A DNA stretch of 64,000 nt. It comes from Cucumis sativus. Its lineage: Eukaryota > Streptophyta > Magnoliopsida > Cucurbitales > Cucurbitaceae. Below, piece after piece: positions 48,700-60,694 of this stretch; the first letter of the stretch is position 1; every line of letters begins with the position of its first letter. The position numbers and the translations under genes were made by a program. The DNA lies in NCBI RefSeq assembly GCF_000004075.3, contig NC_026657.2, positions 19,092,501 through 19,156,500 of the forward strand, read 5' to 3'. A model generated the notes under the pieces. It was not told the origin of the DNA and did no database searches. It saw only the letters and a program-made list of their open reading frames with translations.

Positions 48700-49900
48700 A
48701 CATAAGAAGGAATTCACTCATTCTCTATAGCTAGTAAGTAGGAAAAATTATTGCTTTCTTAAAGGTTTGAACAATGTCGCACCACACTCTCTCTTGGTCC
48801 GATAGGAGTTTAGTTAGGCAAAACGTAGTTTTTGGCCTAGCTGTACTTACGAGAAATTTGTGAATGAAGATTGCACTATTGATTGGTTATATCTAATGGA
48901 CACAAAAATATATCTACAGTAAGAAAAGTGCAACTATTAGTCTTTAGTGGAACAACTGATAATTAATGAATGACGATTAATTTAATTAAAGAGTTTAATT
49001 AATTAATCTCATATCATTAGAGCTTCAATTTATAGGTTTATAAGGTCCCTTATTAGCTCAATAAGGATAAATGAGAATCGAATTTCTTTTGATTTAAATT
49101 TGAATTGTTGAAATTGATTAAAGAGAATAAATTATATATGATACAATTATTATAATGTATTTGATATATTATAATATAAAGTTTTTATGAGAGGAGTAAA
49201 TATTTGAATATGATTCAAATAATAATAATATGAATAAGATTCATAAATAAATCATATATTTAAATATTTACTTTTCATGAGGTTTGAAAGTTTGAGAAAT
49301 TTTAGGAGTTTTTCTTCTCGGTTTTTTCCATTGAAATATAAAATAAGGAAATCTAAGAAACTGAATTTGGAGACCAAAAAAATGGATGAAAATGAATGAA
49401 ATTTAGATTTATTTGTCTCGCCAAATTATTTATATACAATACATTACATAAATGTTTTATAATTTTAATTATTTTGGGTTGGAATTCTAATTTTGGACCA
49501 AATTAACATTTTAGTTTGAATTTTATGAAATTTGATTTACTTCTTTATATAAGTGAGTTTGATTTTTGACTTCATAAAATCAAATTCATGATTTTCGTTC
49601 CATTATTCATTTAATCTAAATGCAAAACAAACCTTAAAAGTGGATAGTTATCTGTCAAATTAAACACAAAAGTGAACGATCAAATATATATTAGATATTG
49701 TGAACAACTTAGAGATGAACAAGTACAAACTTCAATGGATGGAGTTCTTTTTCTTAATAATATATTTCAATAATGGGTTAGAGTGTTAGAGACTTAGAGT
49801 ATATGGTGAAGAATGGTTAATAAGTGAGATATGAATTCTCATTGTTCAAGTTTTTTTTTTTGGTATTTATTATGATGGTAGTAATTATATCATTTTGTTT
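48700..49900. repeat. LTR-like remnant and AT-rich DNA
   Basis: 48735-49110 is a diverged relative of part of the solo LTR at 45103-47138; both contain AATGGACACAAA followed by ATATCTACAGT and later TTAGAGC. The rest is AT-rich without a recognisable gene. Confidence 0.5.
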
Positions 49901-50531
49901 TTTTTTTAAAAGGTAATCTTATAATACAACAACAAGGAGGACCTCATAGCCTGAAGCCAAGACACAGGAGTAGACAATGCTCACAAAAACAGAAAGAATT
50001 CAAAGTACCAAAAGAAAGAACAACAAAATTAAGAGCAATAAGAACATAAAAAGTCAAAACAACCCCACAACACAAAGAAGGGAAACAAATACAAAGAATA
50101 ACAACCCCACAGCCCGGGGACAAGCAGACAAAACAAAAATAGAAAGAAAACAAGCTAAATAATATCATGAACATCCTCACGCCAATGAAATGCACTCCCC
50201 TAAGGTTAACTATAATTAGGGTTAACTATAATTTCAGTGGAATATGTGAGTTCACATTTAATTCAACACATACTCTCGCATATAAAAATCTTCGTCTTTC
50301 CTTAGTAGCTAGATCTAAAGACAAAGATTTTCCTACAACACTAGTAACAACAGCCAATCCTGATTTTGTCCACAACACCATAGGAATTCTACCAAGTTTG
50401 ATCCAAACAAGAACAAAAACGAAAAGAAAGAATTCAGGGAATACTTGGAGTCCATTTACGGAGGAGCATAGGTTTTCCACCAAGATGCCAAGATCCACCC
50501 AACAGATTTTGGACGTTTGAATTGGAAACAA
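49900..50531 (-). mobile_element. Internally deleted LINE remnant
   Basis: Minus-strand frame 50226-50531 reads VWIKLGRIPMVLWTKSGL and RRFLYARVCVEL, typical of the DUF4283 region of plant LINE-associated ORF1 proteins. It is followed by a hydrophobic frame (49944-50195) resembling a LINE tail. A T-rich run on the plus strand near 49899-49911 could be the poly(A) tail. The reverse transcriptase body is missing. Confidence 0.5.
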
Positions 50532-50605
50532 ATGAGATCATTCTAAAAAATCAAAATAGTGAACATTTCAATTTCCCCCTAGATTTTTTCAATAAGCTGA
50601 TGAAT

Positions 50606-51240
50606 CACTACTAAAAAATCTACTTTACTTGACACTAACAACTTTTACATACTTGACGTTTTCATTAGAAAAAAAATGTCAAGTATTGATCAGTTTAAAG
50701 AAAAAACGTCAAGTATACTTGGAAAAAGCAAAGTTTTCGCGAATTTTTCGAACTATCTCATGTTAGCTTTTACTCGACGTTTCTTTCGCGTCAAGTATAG
50801 TTAAATTTACTTGACACGGAAAAAACATCAAGTATAGTTAACATTTTTATTTGACTCGTTTGAAACTCAAGTATAAAAATATATACACCTTTTTTATTTT
50901 TAGCATGAGAGAAAACTTTAAAAAAAATATTAAAAAGCATCCCGACACCTTTCCCTTATTAGCTCTCTTCACCACGGCTCCACCTCTTCACGCATTCTTC
51001 GCGTTCGCGGTATGACTGCTTCGTTTGCTTCACCTTCACGCCAACCTTCGCATTCTCTTCACCTTCACATTTGCGTCGTCTCTTCACGTTCTCTTCACGC
51101 CTTTCGTCGTCAACTGCGTTTGCGTCGTCCTCTGTTGCCATTTCCATCGTCCTCCGTCGCCAGCATCTCCTTCGTCGCCCACTTATTCGACGCCTGCGAA
51201 GATCTCCAACACCGGCCACTCCATTTGTAAATAGATAATT
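50606..51240. mobile_element. CACTA-type terminus, copy 1
   Basis: Starts CACTACTAAAAAATCTAC, a common plant CACTA terminal sequence, followed by many direct and inverted copies of an ACTTGACG-type subterminal motif to about 50875. It then has a GC-richer region with GTCGTC/CTTCAC repeats. Only one terminus is visible; no matching inverted end ending TAGTG was found in the unit. Similar copies start at 54900, 59194 and 63486. Confidence 0.7.
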
Positions 51241-51455
51241 AAATGTAAATAGATAGGTAGATATTATGTTTACATCAAACGCAAAGATGACATCAAGATG
51301 TTTATTTAACAACCTCTTTTAAATGGTGGATTTTAATCATCTTGGTTACACTTAGTTAGCATTAAAACTAATTATTAATTAAAATTCATGTTGAAATTAC
51401 ATATGCTAATTGTTTAGTGAAAATATTATTTCACAATTTAAAATACTTCTTTAAT

Positions 51456-51806
51456 TTATACTTCACGGTGTGTGCTGTGTGATGGTTGAAACAGTGAAGA
51501 TAAATAAATCCAAGTCAACCTAGAGGGAATGGAAAAAGAGATAATCAACAGAATAATAGGAAGTAACATTTGATTTCTTTCTAGCCAAATTGTCCACAAT
51601 AAAACAGCAATAAAGTTGAAAGCAATGACCCCTTTTTTTGTTCTTCTGGTTGATATAGAACAAATCTCCTTGCATAAGGATTTGATGCTCTCATGGGAGT
51701 TCTGCCAAAGAAGCAGATTATCAGTCCTATTCCAAAGGTCTTGAGCATTCTCGCAGGCGATGAACATGTGGTTTAAGGTTTCTGATTTGTTTTCGCAAAG
51801 ATTGCA
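51456..51806 (-). pseudogene. LINE zinc-binding (zf-RVT) fragment, copy 1
   Basis: Minus-strand frame reads CNLCENKSETLNHMFIACEN, the CX2C...HX4C pattern of the zf-RVT domain at the end of LINE reverse transcriptases, then a WTIWLERNQ stretch. It is open only for this domain, so it is a fragment carried in the repeat unit. Copies at 55743-56092 and 60045-60395. Confidence 0.65.
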
Positions 51807-52106
51807 TCAGTTTGGATTGGAGAATGGAGATCATGACCATGTTGATACTATATGTTAATTAAAGGGTTGTTGAGAATAAGATTACGGATCACATATATTA
51901 TATCATATTATATTAATTACTATGATAACATCAAGCAAAACTCATGATTCAAAAAGATTGATTGTGGTCTATTGACGGTGTTTTTATAGTTTCTTATACG
52001 TTTGTGAATAAGAAATCATATACTGTGAAAAACAAAGAAATAAAGATACATAGTTCGTTAAAAAAAAAATTTAATATTTATTCATGTATGTATATTACAC
52101 CATTAA

Positions 52107-54574
52107 TCAATTTTGTGCACATAGTGCTTGAACTGCCAATCTTGCAGATAAATTTGTAGCATCGCCTAATCCAAATGACTTTGCAGATACATCGATTGAA
52201 CAACTTTCCATGCCAATGCAAGCTTTTTCAAGAATAAGAGCAATGTTTGTCACATCCCATGAACCTTTCTTAAACGAACCACATTTTCCCCCTGGATTTC
52301 CGTAGCTAGCAAATTGGATTTCAGAGATGACATGTCCTCCCTGACAAGACAACTCTAAGGTGCTTCCTTCATTAGCATTTCCACATATAGTTCCTATTGT
52401 GATTGTTTGAACTGACACTTGTTGTGGATTTCCACCAATTTCTTCAAATAAAATCAATGTGTTTGTGTCGCTTGAAAGAAATGATCTTGGAACATGATAC
52501 CATCTTTGAGAAGGATTTCCACAATTTTCCACACATTTGCTAGGGTTGTATGCACCTCTGTAGTCACATGTTGCGCTGCAACTATCATTGCCAGCAATGA
52601 AAGATGGCCAAAATCGGCCTATGCTTTGCCCATTTACCCATGCTTGGCCTTTTCCCATTCCTTGCATGTCCAAGACTACTGGGTCAATTCCAGCAGGTGT
52701 CTTAAAGCTAGTCTTGTACCATGTCATTCGCCTTCCAATAGATTTTTGATTTAGCGGAATCCAATTTGTTCTTTGTGAGAACATCGGGTTGTAAATTTGC
52801 TTCATTTCTCCATTTAATCCAACCTTATAAGACCATAAATTTGATGACAAATCAGTTGTCACATTTCCATCTCCAATTAGATAGATCGGGCCTCCATCGA
52901 TTCCTGTTGGCACCATATCATAAAACGCGTCATAATTCTTCAACCCAACTGTGGCACTCAAAAGAGTTATTGTGTTGATTCCCGATTTTAGTAGAATGGG
53001 TTTCTCAAACACAAAACTCTGGCCATTACTCCCCCATTTCGACCCAATGTATCTTTTATTGACGAAAGCATGAAGCACATGACCCTTTGTATTTACTTGG
53101 AGAGTCACATTTTGAAGTGAAGATGTTCCGTTAGTGTCAACCTTCGTCATGTACCAGAAGTAATCGCTAAAATCAACTGTGACCCTTTTTTGTTCCAAAA
53201 GAAGGTTTGCCGCAAATTTACCATTTCCTTGCAGTGTGTCTTTCATAGGTTCTGGAGCCCAAGCCCATGACAGTTGTGCATTTTCCTTCTCATTTTGCTC
53301 CTTCACACAAACATAGATGTCTGAGAATTTACTTTTGCAGTGTTGTAAACCTCCTTGTTGCAACCATCAAGAATGCTCACAGACCAAGCTGGTACAAAAT
53401 ATTTTCCATCTTCTTGTAGATCTATGGTGGCATCATTTTTTCCATCTGTGTTGCTTAAAAAGCAAAACCTCTCCCCAGTTGTTGGGTTAGAAAATTTCGT
53501 TAAAGTTACAGAGCTACCAAAGTTTTGGTTTGAGCGTGTGCTGTTAGTGAGAATCTTCTCTCCTAACTTGATTGATGCATGGAGTTGTTTGAGATGCCCC
53601 CATTTAGGTTGATTCAAGTTCCCATATTCATCAAGTGGGGCGTTGTAGTCGTAAGATGTAGTGATGAATGGACCTCCCGATGTCCTTCCAAAGTTGGTGC
53701 CTCCATGATACATGTAATAATTGTTGAACACACCACCAGATTGAAAAAATCTTGCCACAGAAAATGCTACATCTTCTGCAGTTCTATAAGGGTCTTTGTC
53801 GCCCCATTTCTTGAACCATCCCACCCAATTTTCAGTGAACATTTTTGGGCTCTTAGGATTGTTTGGAGTAAAGTTATCACAATAGAATCCATTGCATGTA
53901 TTAATCATAGGTTGTGGGGCATCACTTTGTTGGCACATGATCCATGGAACGCCAATATTGAGAGATTCGGCCATTTGAGCACACCAATTGATGTATGCTT
54001 TTCCTGCATCTCCATAAGCTGGTGTCATCACATTTCCATACTCATTCTCGATTTGAGCTAATATTATTGGCCCTCCTTGTGAAGCAAAGAGATTGGCTTG
54101 TTTACACATATTTACTATCTTTGTCGTGAAAGTTTGCATTTCATTCTTGTAAACTTGATTGTTAGTTCGTAGTTGGATTCCTGGCATATTGTGCAACCAC
54201 ACTGGAAAGCCTCCGTAGTTCCACTCGGCACACACGTAAGGACCAATCCTCATGACAACATAAAGTCCAGCGTCTTGGATAAGTTGGAAGAATTTAATAA
54301 AATCTAAACGTCCAGAGAAATCATATTTTCGTCGTTGTGGCTCGTGACGATCCCAGAAAATGTATGTCTCAATTGCATCAAGTCCACCATCTTTAGCTTT
54401 TTGAATGAGATCAGGCCACATTGCTTCAGTGCTGCGTGGATAATGAATTGAGCCTGAGAAGATAATGCGCCGTTCTCCATTGATAATTAACGCATTTGAA
54501 TCATATGAAACATTATCTCCTATGCAAAAAGTCAAGCAAGCTAGAGTTGCAACAAGCCATTGAAGCTTAAACAT
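52107..54574 (-). pseudogene. BGAL: Beta-galactosidase (GH35), copy 1, frameshifted
   Basis: Same gene as the intact copy at 60695-63160 but with two extra bases (CA) in TCACACAAACAT near 53308. The first frame (53303-54574) stops after residue 423, keeping the signal peptide and the whole catalytic barrel with Glu178 and Glu248. The rest (galactose-binding-like domains and the C-terminal lectin domain) continues in another frame from about 53300 to the TGA at 52107. No introns are seen. If transcribed it would give a truncated enzyme. A sequencing or assembly error is an alternative, because the lesion is a dinucleotide gain in a CA repeat. Confidence 0.9.
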
Positions 54575-54632
54575 CCTTTATCCGGCCACAACTTGTGTCC
54601 TTGGTTTATTTGTTTTTCTCAATCGATGTGTT

Positions 54633-54642
54633 TATTTATATA
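54633..54642 (-). promoter_or_regulatory. TATA box of beta-galactosidase copy 1
   Basis: TATATAAATA on the minus strand, about 60 bases before the ATG at 54574. The same box precedes copies 2 and 3 at 58916-58925 and 63219-63228. Confidence 0.6.
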
Positions 54643-54899
54643 GAATACATTGTGATAAGGTGAGAGTTCTTTCCTACGTATATTTGTGTTCAAGTTGTTG
54701 AATCAATTCTTAACATAGAAAAGCGCTGACAAATTTTTTTTTGATATGAGTTGCATCCTTTGAAATTGGAGAATCCTAGTTTGCCTTATCCTTAAATAAC
54801 ATTTTGCCGAATTACAGCTGTTATACGCAACTAACAAAGTTGTGTGTTTTTCCCCTAAAAAAACATAAGATTCTATTTTTCATTTTTCACATTTGGTTT

Positions 54900-55530
54900 C
54901 ACTACTACAAAATCTACTTTACTTGACACTAACAACTTTTACATACTTGACGTTTTCATTAGAAAAAAAATGCCAAGTATTGATCAGTTTAAAGAAAAAA
55001 CGTCAAGTATACTTGGAAAAAGCAAAGTTTTCGCGAATTTTTCGAACTATCTCATGTTAGCTTTTACTCGACGTTTCTTTCGCGTCAAGTATAGTTAAAT
55101 TTACTTGACACGGAAAAAACATCAAGTATAGTTAACATTTTTATTTGACTCGTTTGAAACTCAAGTATAAAAATATATACACCTTTTTTATTTTTAGCAT
55201 GAGAGAAAACTTTAAAAAAAATATTAAAAAGCATCCCGACACCTTTCCCTTATTAGCTCTCTTCACCACGGCTCCACCTCTTCACGCATTCTTCGCGTTC
55301 GCGGTATGACTGCTTCGTTTGCTTCACCTTCACGCCAACCTTCACATTCTCTTCACCTTCACATTTGCGTCGTCTCTTCACGTTCTCTTTTCGTCGTCAA
55401 CTGCGTTTGCGTCGTCCTCTGTTGCCATTTCCATCGTCCTCCGTCGCCAGCATCTCCTTCGTCGCCCACTTATTCGACGCCTGCGAAGATCTCCAACACC
55501 GGCCACTCCATTTGTAAATAGATAATTAAA
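54900..55530. mobile_element. CACTA-type terminus, copy 2
   Basis: Starts CACTACTACAAAATCTAC. It shares with copies 3 and 4, but not copy 1, the C in CTACAAAATC and the C in AATGCCAAG. Confidence 0.7.
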
Positions 55531-55742
55531 TGTAAATAGATAGGTAGATATTATGTTTACATCAAACGCAAAGATGACATCAAGATGTTTATTTAACAAC
55601 CTCTTTTAAATGGTGGATTTTAATCATCTTGGTTACACTTAGTTAGCATTAAAACTAATTATTAATTAAAATTCATGTTGAAATTACATATGCTAATTGT
55701 TTAGTGAAAATATTATTTCACAATTTAAAATACTTCTTTAAT

Positions 55743-56092
55743 TTATACTTCACGGTGTGTGCTGTGTGATGGTTGAAACAGTGAAGATAAATAAATCCAA
55801 GTCAACCTAGAGGGAATGGAAAAAGAGATAATCAACAGAATAATAGGAAGTAACATTTGATTTCTTTCTAGCCAAATTGTCCACAATAAAACAGCAATAA
55901 AGTTGAAAGCAATGACCCCTTTTTTTTTCTTCTGGTTGATATAGAACAAATCTCCTTGCATAAGGATTTGATGCTCTCATGGGAGTTCTGCCAAAGAAGC
56001 AGATTATCAGTCCTATTCCAAAGGTCTTGAGCATTCTCGCAGGCGATGAACATGTGGTTTAAGGTTTCTGATTTGTTTTCGCAAAGATTGCA
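55743..56092 (-). pseudogene. LINE zf-RVT fragment, copy 2
   Basis: Same fragment as at 51456-51806. The T-run change near 55920 breaks the reading frame after ISTRRKKKG, so this copy is split into overlapping frames. Confidence 0.65.
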
Positions 56093-56392
56093 TCAGTTTG
56101 GATTGGAGAATGGAGATCATGACCATGTTGATACTATATGTTAATTAAAGGGTTGTTGAGAATAAGATTACGGATCACATATATTATATCATATATATAT
56201 TAATTACTATGATAACATCAAGCAAAACTCATGATTCAAAAAGATTGATTGTGGTCTATTGACGGTGTTTTTATAGTTTCTTATACGTTTGTGAATAAGA
56301 AATCATATACTGTGAAAAACAAAGAAATAAAGATACATAGTTCGTTAAAAAAAAATTTAATATTTATTCATGTATGTATATTACACCATTAA

Positions 56393-58857
56393 TCAATTTT
56401 GTGCACATAGTGCTTGAACTGCCAATCTTGCAGATAAATTTGTAGCATCGCCTAATCCAAATGACTTTGCAGATACATCGATTGAACAACTTTCCATGCC
56501 AATGCAAGCTTTTTCAAGAATAAGAGCAATGTTTGTCACATCCCATGAACCTTTCTTAAACGAACCACATTTTCCCCCTGGATTTCCGTAGCTAGCAAAT
56601 TGGATTTCAGAGATGACATGTCCTCCCTGACAAGACAACTCTAAGGTGCTTCCTTCATTAGCATTTCCACATATAGTTCCTATTGTGATTGTTTGAACTG
56701 ACACTTGTTGTGGATTTCCACCAATTTCTTCAAATAAAATCAATGTGTTTGTGTCGCTTGAAAGAAATGATCTTGGAACATGATACCATCTTTGAGAAGG
56801 ATTTCCACAATTTTCCACACATTTGCTAGGGTTGTATGCACCTCTGTAGTCACATGTTGCGCTGCAACTATCATTGCCAGCAATGAAAGATGGCCAAAAT
56901 CGGCCTATGCTTTGCCCATTTACCCATGCTTGGCCTTTTCCCATTCCTTGCATGTCCAAGACTACTGGGTCAATTCCAGCAGGTGTCTTAAAGCTAGTCT
57001 TGTACCATGTCATTCGCCTTCCAATAGATTTTTGATTTAGCGGAATCCAATTTGTTCTTTGTGAGAACATCGGGTTGTAAATTTGCTTCATTTCTCCATT
57101 TAATCCAACCTTATAAGACCATAAATTTGATGACAAATCAGTTGTCACATTTCCATCTCCAATTAGATAGATCGGGCCTCCATCGATTCCTGTTGGCACC
57201 ATATCATAAAACGCGTCATAATTCTTCAACCCAACTGTGGCACTCAAAAGAGTTATTGTGTTGATTCCCGATTTTAGTAGAATGGGTTTCTCAAACACAA
57301 AACTCTGGCCATTACTCCCCCATTTCGACCCAATGTATCTTTTATTGACGAAAGCATGAAGCACATGACCCTTTGTATTTACTTGGAGAGTCACATTTTG
57401 AAGTGAAGATGTTCCGTTAGTGTCAACCTTCGTCATGTACCAGAAGTAATCGCTAAAATCAACTGTGACCCTTTTTTGTTCCAAAAGAAGGTTTGCCGCA
57501 AATTTACCATTTCCTTGCAGTGTGTCTTTCATAGGTTCTGGAGCCCAAGCCCATGACAGTTGTGCATTTTCCTTCTCATTTTGCTCCTTCACAAACATAG
57601 ATGTCTGAGAATTTACTTTTGCAGTGTTGTAAACCTCCTTGTTGCAACCATCAAGAATGCTCACAGACCAAGCTGGTACAAAATATTTTCCATCTTCTTG
57701 TAGATCTATGGTGGCATCATTTTTTCCATCTGTGTTGCTTAAAAAGCAAAACCTCTCCCCAGTTGTTGGGTTAGAAAATTTCGTTAAAGTTACAGAGCTA
57801 CCAAAGTTTTGGTTTGAGCGTGTGCTGTTAGTGAGAATCTTCTCTCCTAACTTGATTGATGCATGGAGTTGTTTGAGATGCCCCCATTTAGGTTGATTCA
57901 AGTTCCCATATTCATCAAGTGGGGCGTTGTAGTCGTAAGATGTAGTGATGAATGGACCTCCCGATGTCCTTCCAAAGTTGGTGCCTCCATGATACATGTA
58001 ATAATTGTTGAACACACCACCAGATTGAAAAAATCTTGCCACAGAAAATGCTACATCTTCTGCAGTTCTATAAGGGTCTTTGTCGCCCCATTTCTTGAAC
58101 CATCCCACCCAATTTTCAGTGAACATTTTTGGGCTCTTAGGATTGTTTGGAGTAAAGTTATCACAATAGAATCCATTGCATGTATTAATCATAGGTTGTG
58201 GGCATCACTTTGTTGGCACATGATCCATGGAACGCCAATATTGAGAGATTCGGCCATTTGAGCACACCAATTGATGTATGCTTTTCCTGCATCTCCATAA
58301 GCTGGTGTCATCACATTTCCATACTCATTCTCGATTTGAGCTAATATTATTGGCCCTCCTTGTGAAGCAAAGAGATTGGCTTGTTTACACATATTTACTA
58401 TCTTTGTCGTGAAAGTTTGCATTTCATTCTTGTAAACTTGATTGTTAGTTCGTAGTTGGATTCCTGGCATATTGTGCAACCACACTGGAAAGCCTCCGTA
58501 GTTCCACTCGGCACACACGTAAGGACCAATCCTCATGACAACATAAAGTCCAGCGTCTTGGATAAGTTGGAAGAATTTAATAAAATCTAAACGTCCAGAG
58601 AAATCATATTTTCGTCGTTGTGGCTCGTGACGATCCCAGAAAATGTATGTCTCAATTGCATCAAGTCCACCATCTTTAGCTTTTTGAATGAGATCAGGCC
58701 ACATTGCTTCAGTGCTGCGTGGATAATGAATTGAGCCTGAGAAGATAATGCGCCGTTCTCCATTGATAATTAACGCATTTGAATCATATGAAACATTATC
58801 TCCTATGCAAAAAGTCAAGCAAGCTAGAGTTGCAACAAGCCATTGAAGCTTAAACAT
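56393..58857 (-). pseudogene. BGAL: Beta-galactosidase (GH35), copy 2, frameshifted
   Basis: Identical in layout to the intact copy but lacks one G of a GGGG run near 58198. The upstream frame (58189-58857) stops after 222 residues. It contains the signal peptide and the acid/base Glu178 but not the nucleophile Glu248. The downstream frame (56393-58192, 599 codons) begins at an internal Met and carries the rest, including the nucleophile region FTENW and the lectin domain. The single-base homopolymer change could be a real mutation or a consensus error. Without introns, a splicing explanation is unlikely. Confidence 0.9.
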
Positions 58858-58915
58858 CCTTTATCCGGCCACAACTTGTGTCCTTGGTTTATTTGTTTTT
58901 CTCAATCGATGTGTT

Positions 58916-58925
58916 TATTTATATA
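58916..58925 (-). promoter_or_regulatory. TATA box of beta-galactosidase copy 2
   Basis: TATATAAATA, about 60 bases upstream of the ATG at 58857, as in the other copies. Confidence 0.6.
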
Positions 58926-59193
58926 GAATACATTGTGATAAGGTGAGAGTTCTTTCCTACGTATATTTGTGTTCAAGTTGTTGAATCAATTCTTAAATGA
59001 ATCAAGAACATAGAAAACGCTGACAAATTTTTTTTTGATATGAGTTGCATCCTTTGAAATTGGAGAATCCTAGTTTGCCTTATCCTTAAATAACATTTTG
59101 CCGAATTACAGCTGTTATACGCAACTAACAAAGTTGTGTGTTTTTCCCCTAAAAAAACATAAGATTCTATTTTTCATTTTTCACATTTGGTTT

Positions 59194-59825
59194 CACTACT
59201 ACAAAATCTACTTTACTTGACACTAACAACTTTTACATACTTGACGTTTTCATTAGAAAAAAAAATGCCAAGTATTGATCAGTTTAAAGAAAAAACGTCA
59301 AGTATACTTGGAAAAAGCAAAGTTTTCGCGAATTTTTCGAACTATCTCATGTTAGCTTTTACTCGACGTTTCTTTCGCGTCAAGTATAGTTAAATTTACT
59401 TGACACGGAAAAAACATCAAGTATAGTTAACATTTTTATTTGACTCGTTTGAAACTCAAGTATAAAAATATATACACCTTTTTTATTTTTAGCATGAGAG
59501 AAAACTTTAAAAAAAATATTAAAAAGCATCCCGACACCTTTCCCTTATTAGCTCTCTTCACCACGGCTCCACCTCTTCACGCATTCTTCGCGTTCGCGGT
59601 ATGACTGCTTCGTTTGCTTCACCTTCACGCCAACCTTCGCATTCTCTTCACCTTCACATTTGCGTCGTCTCTTCACGTTCTCTTCACGCCTTTCGTCGTC
59701 AACTGCGTTTGCGTCGTCCTCTGTTGCCATTTCCATCGTCCTCCGTCGCCAGCATCTCCTTCGTCGCCCACTTATTCGACGCCTGCGAAGATCTCCAACA
59801 CCGGCCACTCCATTTGTAAATAGAT
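59194..59825. mobile_element. CACTA-type terminus, copy 3
   Basis: Starts CACTACTACAAAATCTAC. It has one more A than copies 2 and 4 in the run before ATGCCAAG (about 59257-59266), otherwise nearly identical. Confidence 0.7.
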
Positions 59826-60044
59826 AATTAAATGTAAATAGATAGGTAGATATTATGTTTACATCAAACGCAAAGATGACATCAAGATGTTTATTTAACA
59901 ACCTCTTTTAAATGGTGGATTTTAATCATCTTGGTTACACTTAGTTAGCATTAAAACTAATTATTAATTAAAATTCATGTTGAAATTACATATGCTAATT
60001 GTTTAGTGAAAATATTATTTCACAATTTAAAATACTTCTTTAAT

Positions 60045-60395
60045 TTATACTTCACGGTGTGTGCTGTGTGATGGTTGAAACAGTGAAGATAAATAAATCC
60101 AAGTCAACCTAGAGGGAATGGAAAAAGAGATAATCAACAGAATAATAGGAAGTAACATTTGATTTCTTTCTAGCCAAATTGTCCACAATAAAACAGCAAT
60201 AAAGTTGAAAGCAATGACCCCTTTTTTTGTTCTTCTGGTTGATATAGAACAAATCTCCTTGCATAAGGATTTGATGCTCTCATGGGAGTTCTGCCAAAGA
60301 AGCAGATTATCAGTCCTATTCCAAAGGTCTTGAGCATTCTCGCAGGCGATGAACATGTGGTTTAAGGTTTCTGATTTGTTTTCGCAAAGATTGCA
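60045..60395 (-). pseudogene. LINE zf-RVT fragment, copy 3
   Basis: Matches copy 1 in frame and length, with the CNLC...H...C zinc-binding pattern on the minus strand. Confidence 0.65.
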
Positions 60396-60694
60396 TCAGT
60401 TTGGATTGGAGAATGGAGATCATGACCATGTTGATACTATATGTTAATTAAAGGGTTGTTGAGAATAAGATTACGGATCACATATATTATATCATATTAT
60501 ATTAATTACTATGATAACATCAAGCAAAACTCATGATTCAAAAAGATTGATTGTGGTCTATTGACGGTGTTTTTATAGTTTCTTATACGTTTGTGAATAA
60601 GAAATCATATACTGTGAAAAACAAAGAAATAAAGATACATAGTTCGTTAAAAAAAAATTTAATATTTATTCATGTATGTATATTACACCATTAA

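Larger units (their letters stand above)
50606..54899. repeat. Tandem array unit 1 (4,294 bp)
   Basis: First head-to-tail unit: CACTA terminus, LINE fragment, then beta-galactosidase copy 1 with promoter. Homology to the next units starts exactly at CACTACTA; the sequence to the left (GCTGATGAAT) differs from that before units 2-4 (ACATTTGGTTT). Confidence 0.95.
54900..59193. repeat. Tandem array unit 2 (4,294 bp)
   Basis: Near-identical to units 1 and 3. Private differences include loss of seven bases in the GTCGTC-rich part (about 55387), an altered T run near 55920, ATATATAT near 56190, and a changed segment upstream of the gene (CTTAAATGAATCAAGAACAT near 58993). Confidence 0.95.

Noticed and set aside
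50959..51312. Arg-rich minus-strand open frame (117 codons) present again at 59548-59901 and shortened at 55378-55599
   Set aside because: It is antisense to the GTCGTC/CTTCAC-rich part of the CACTA end. The Arg/Glu richness comes from simple repeats, and it appears in several copies only because the unit is duplicated.
53579..54061. 160-codon plus-strand open frame, repeated at 62165-62647 and in part at 57863-58261
   Set aside because: It lies antisense to the catalytic part of the beta-galactosidase, has no family resemblance, and is explained by the coding constraint of the real gene.
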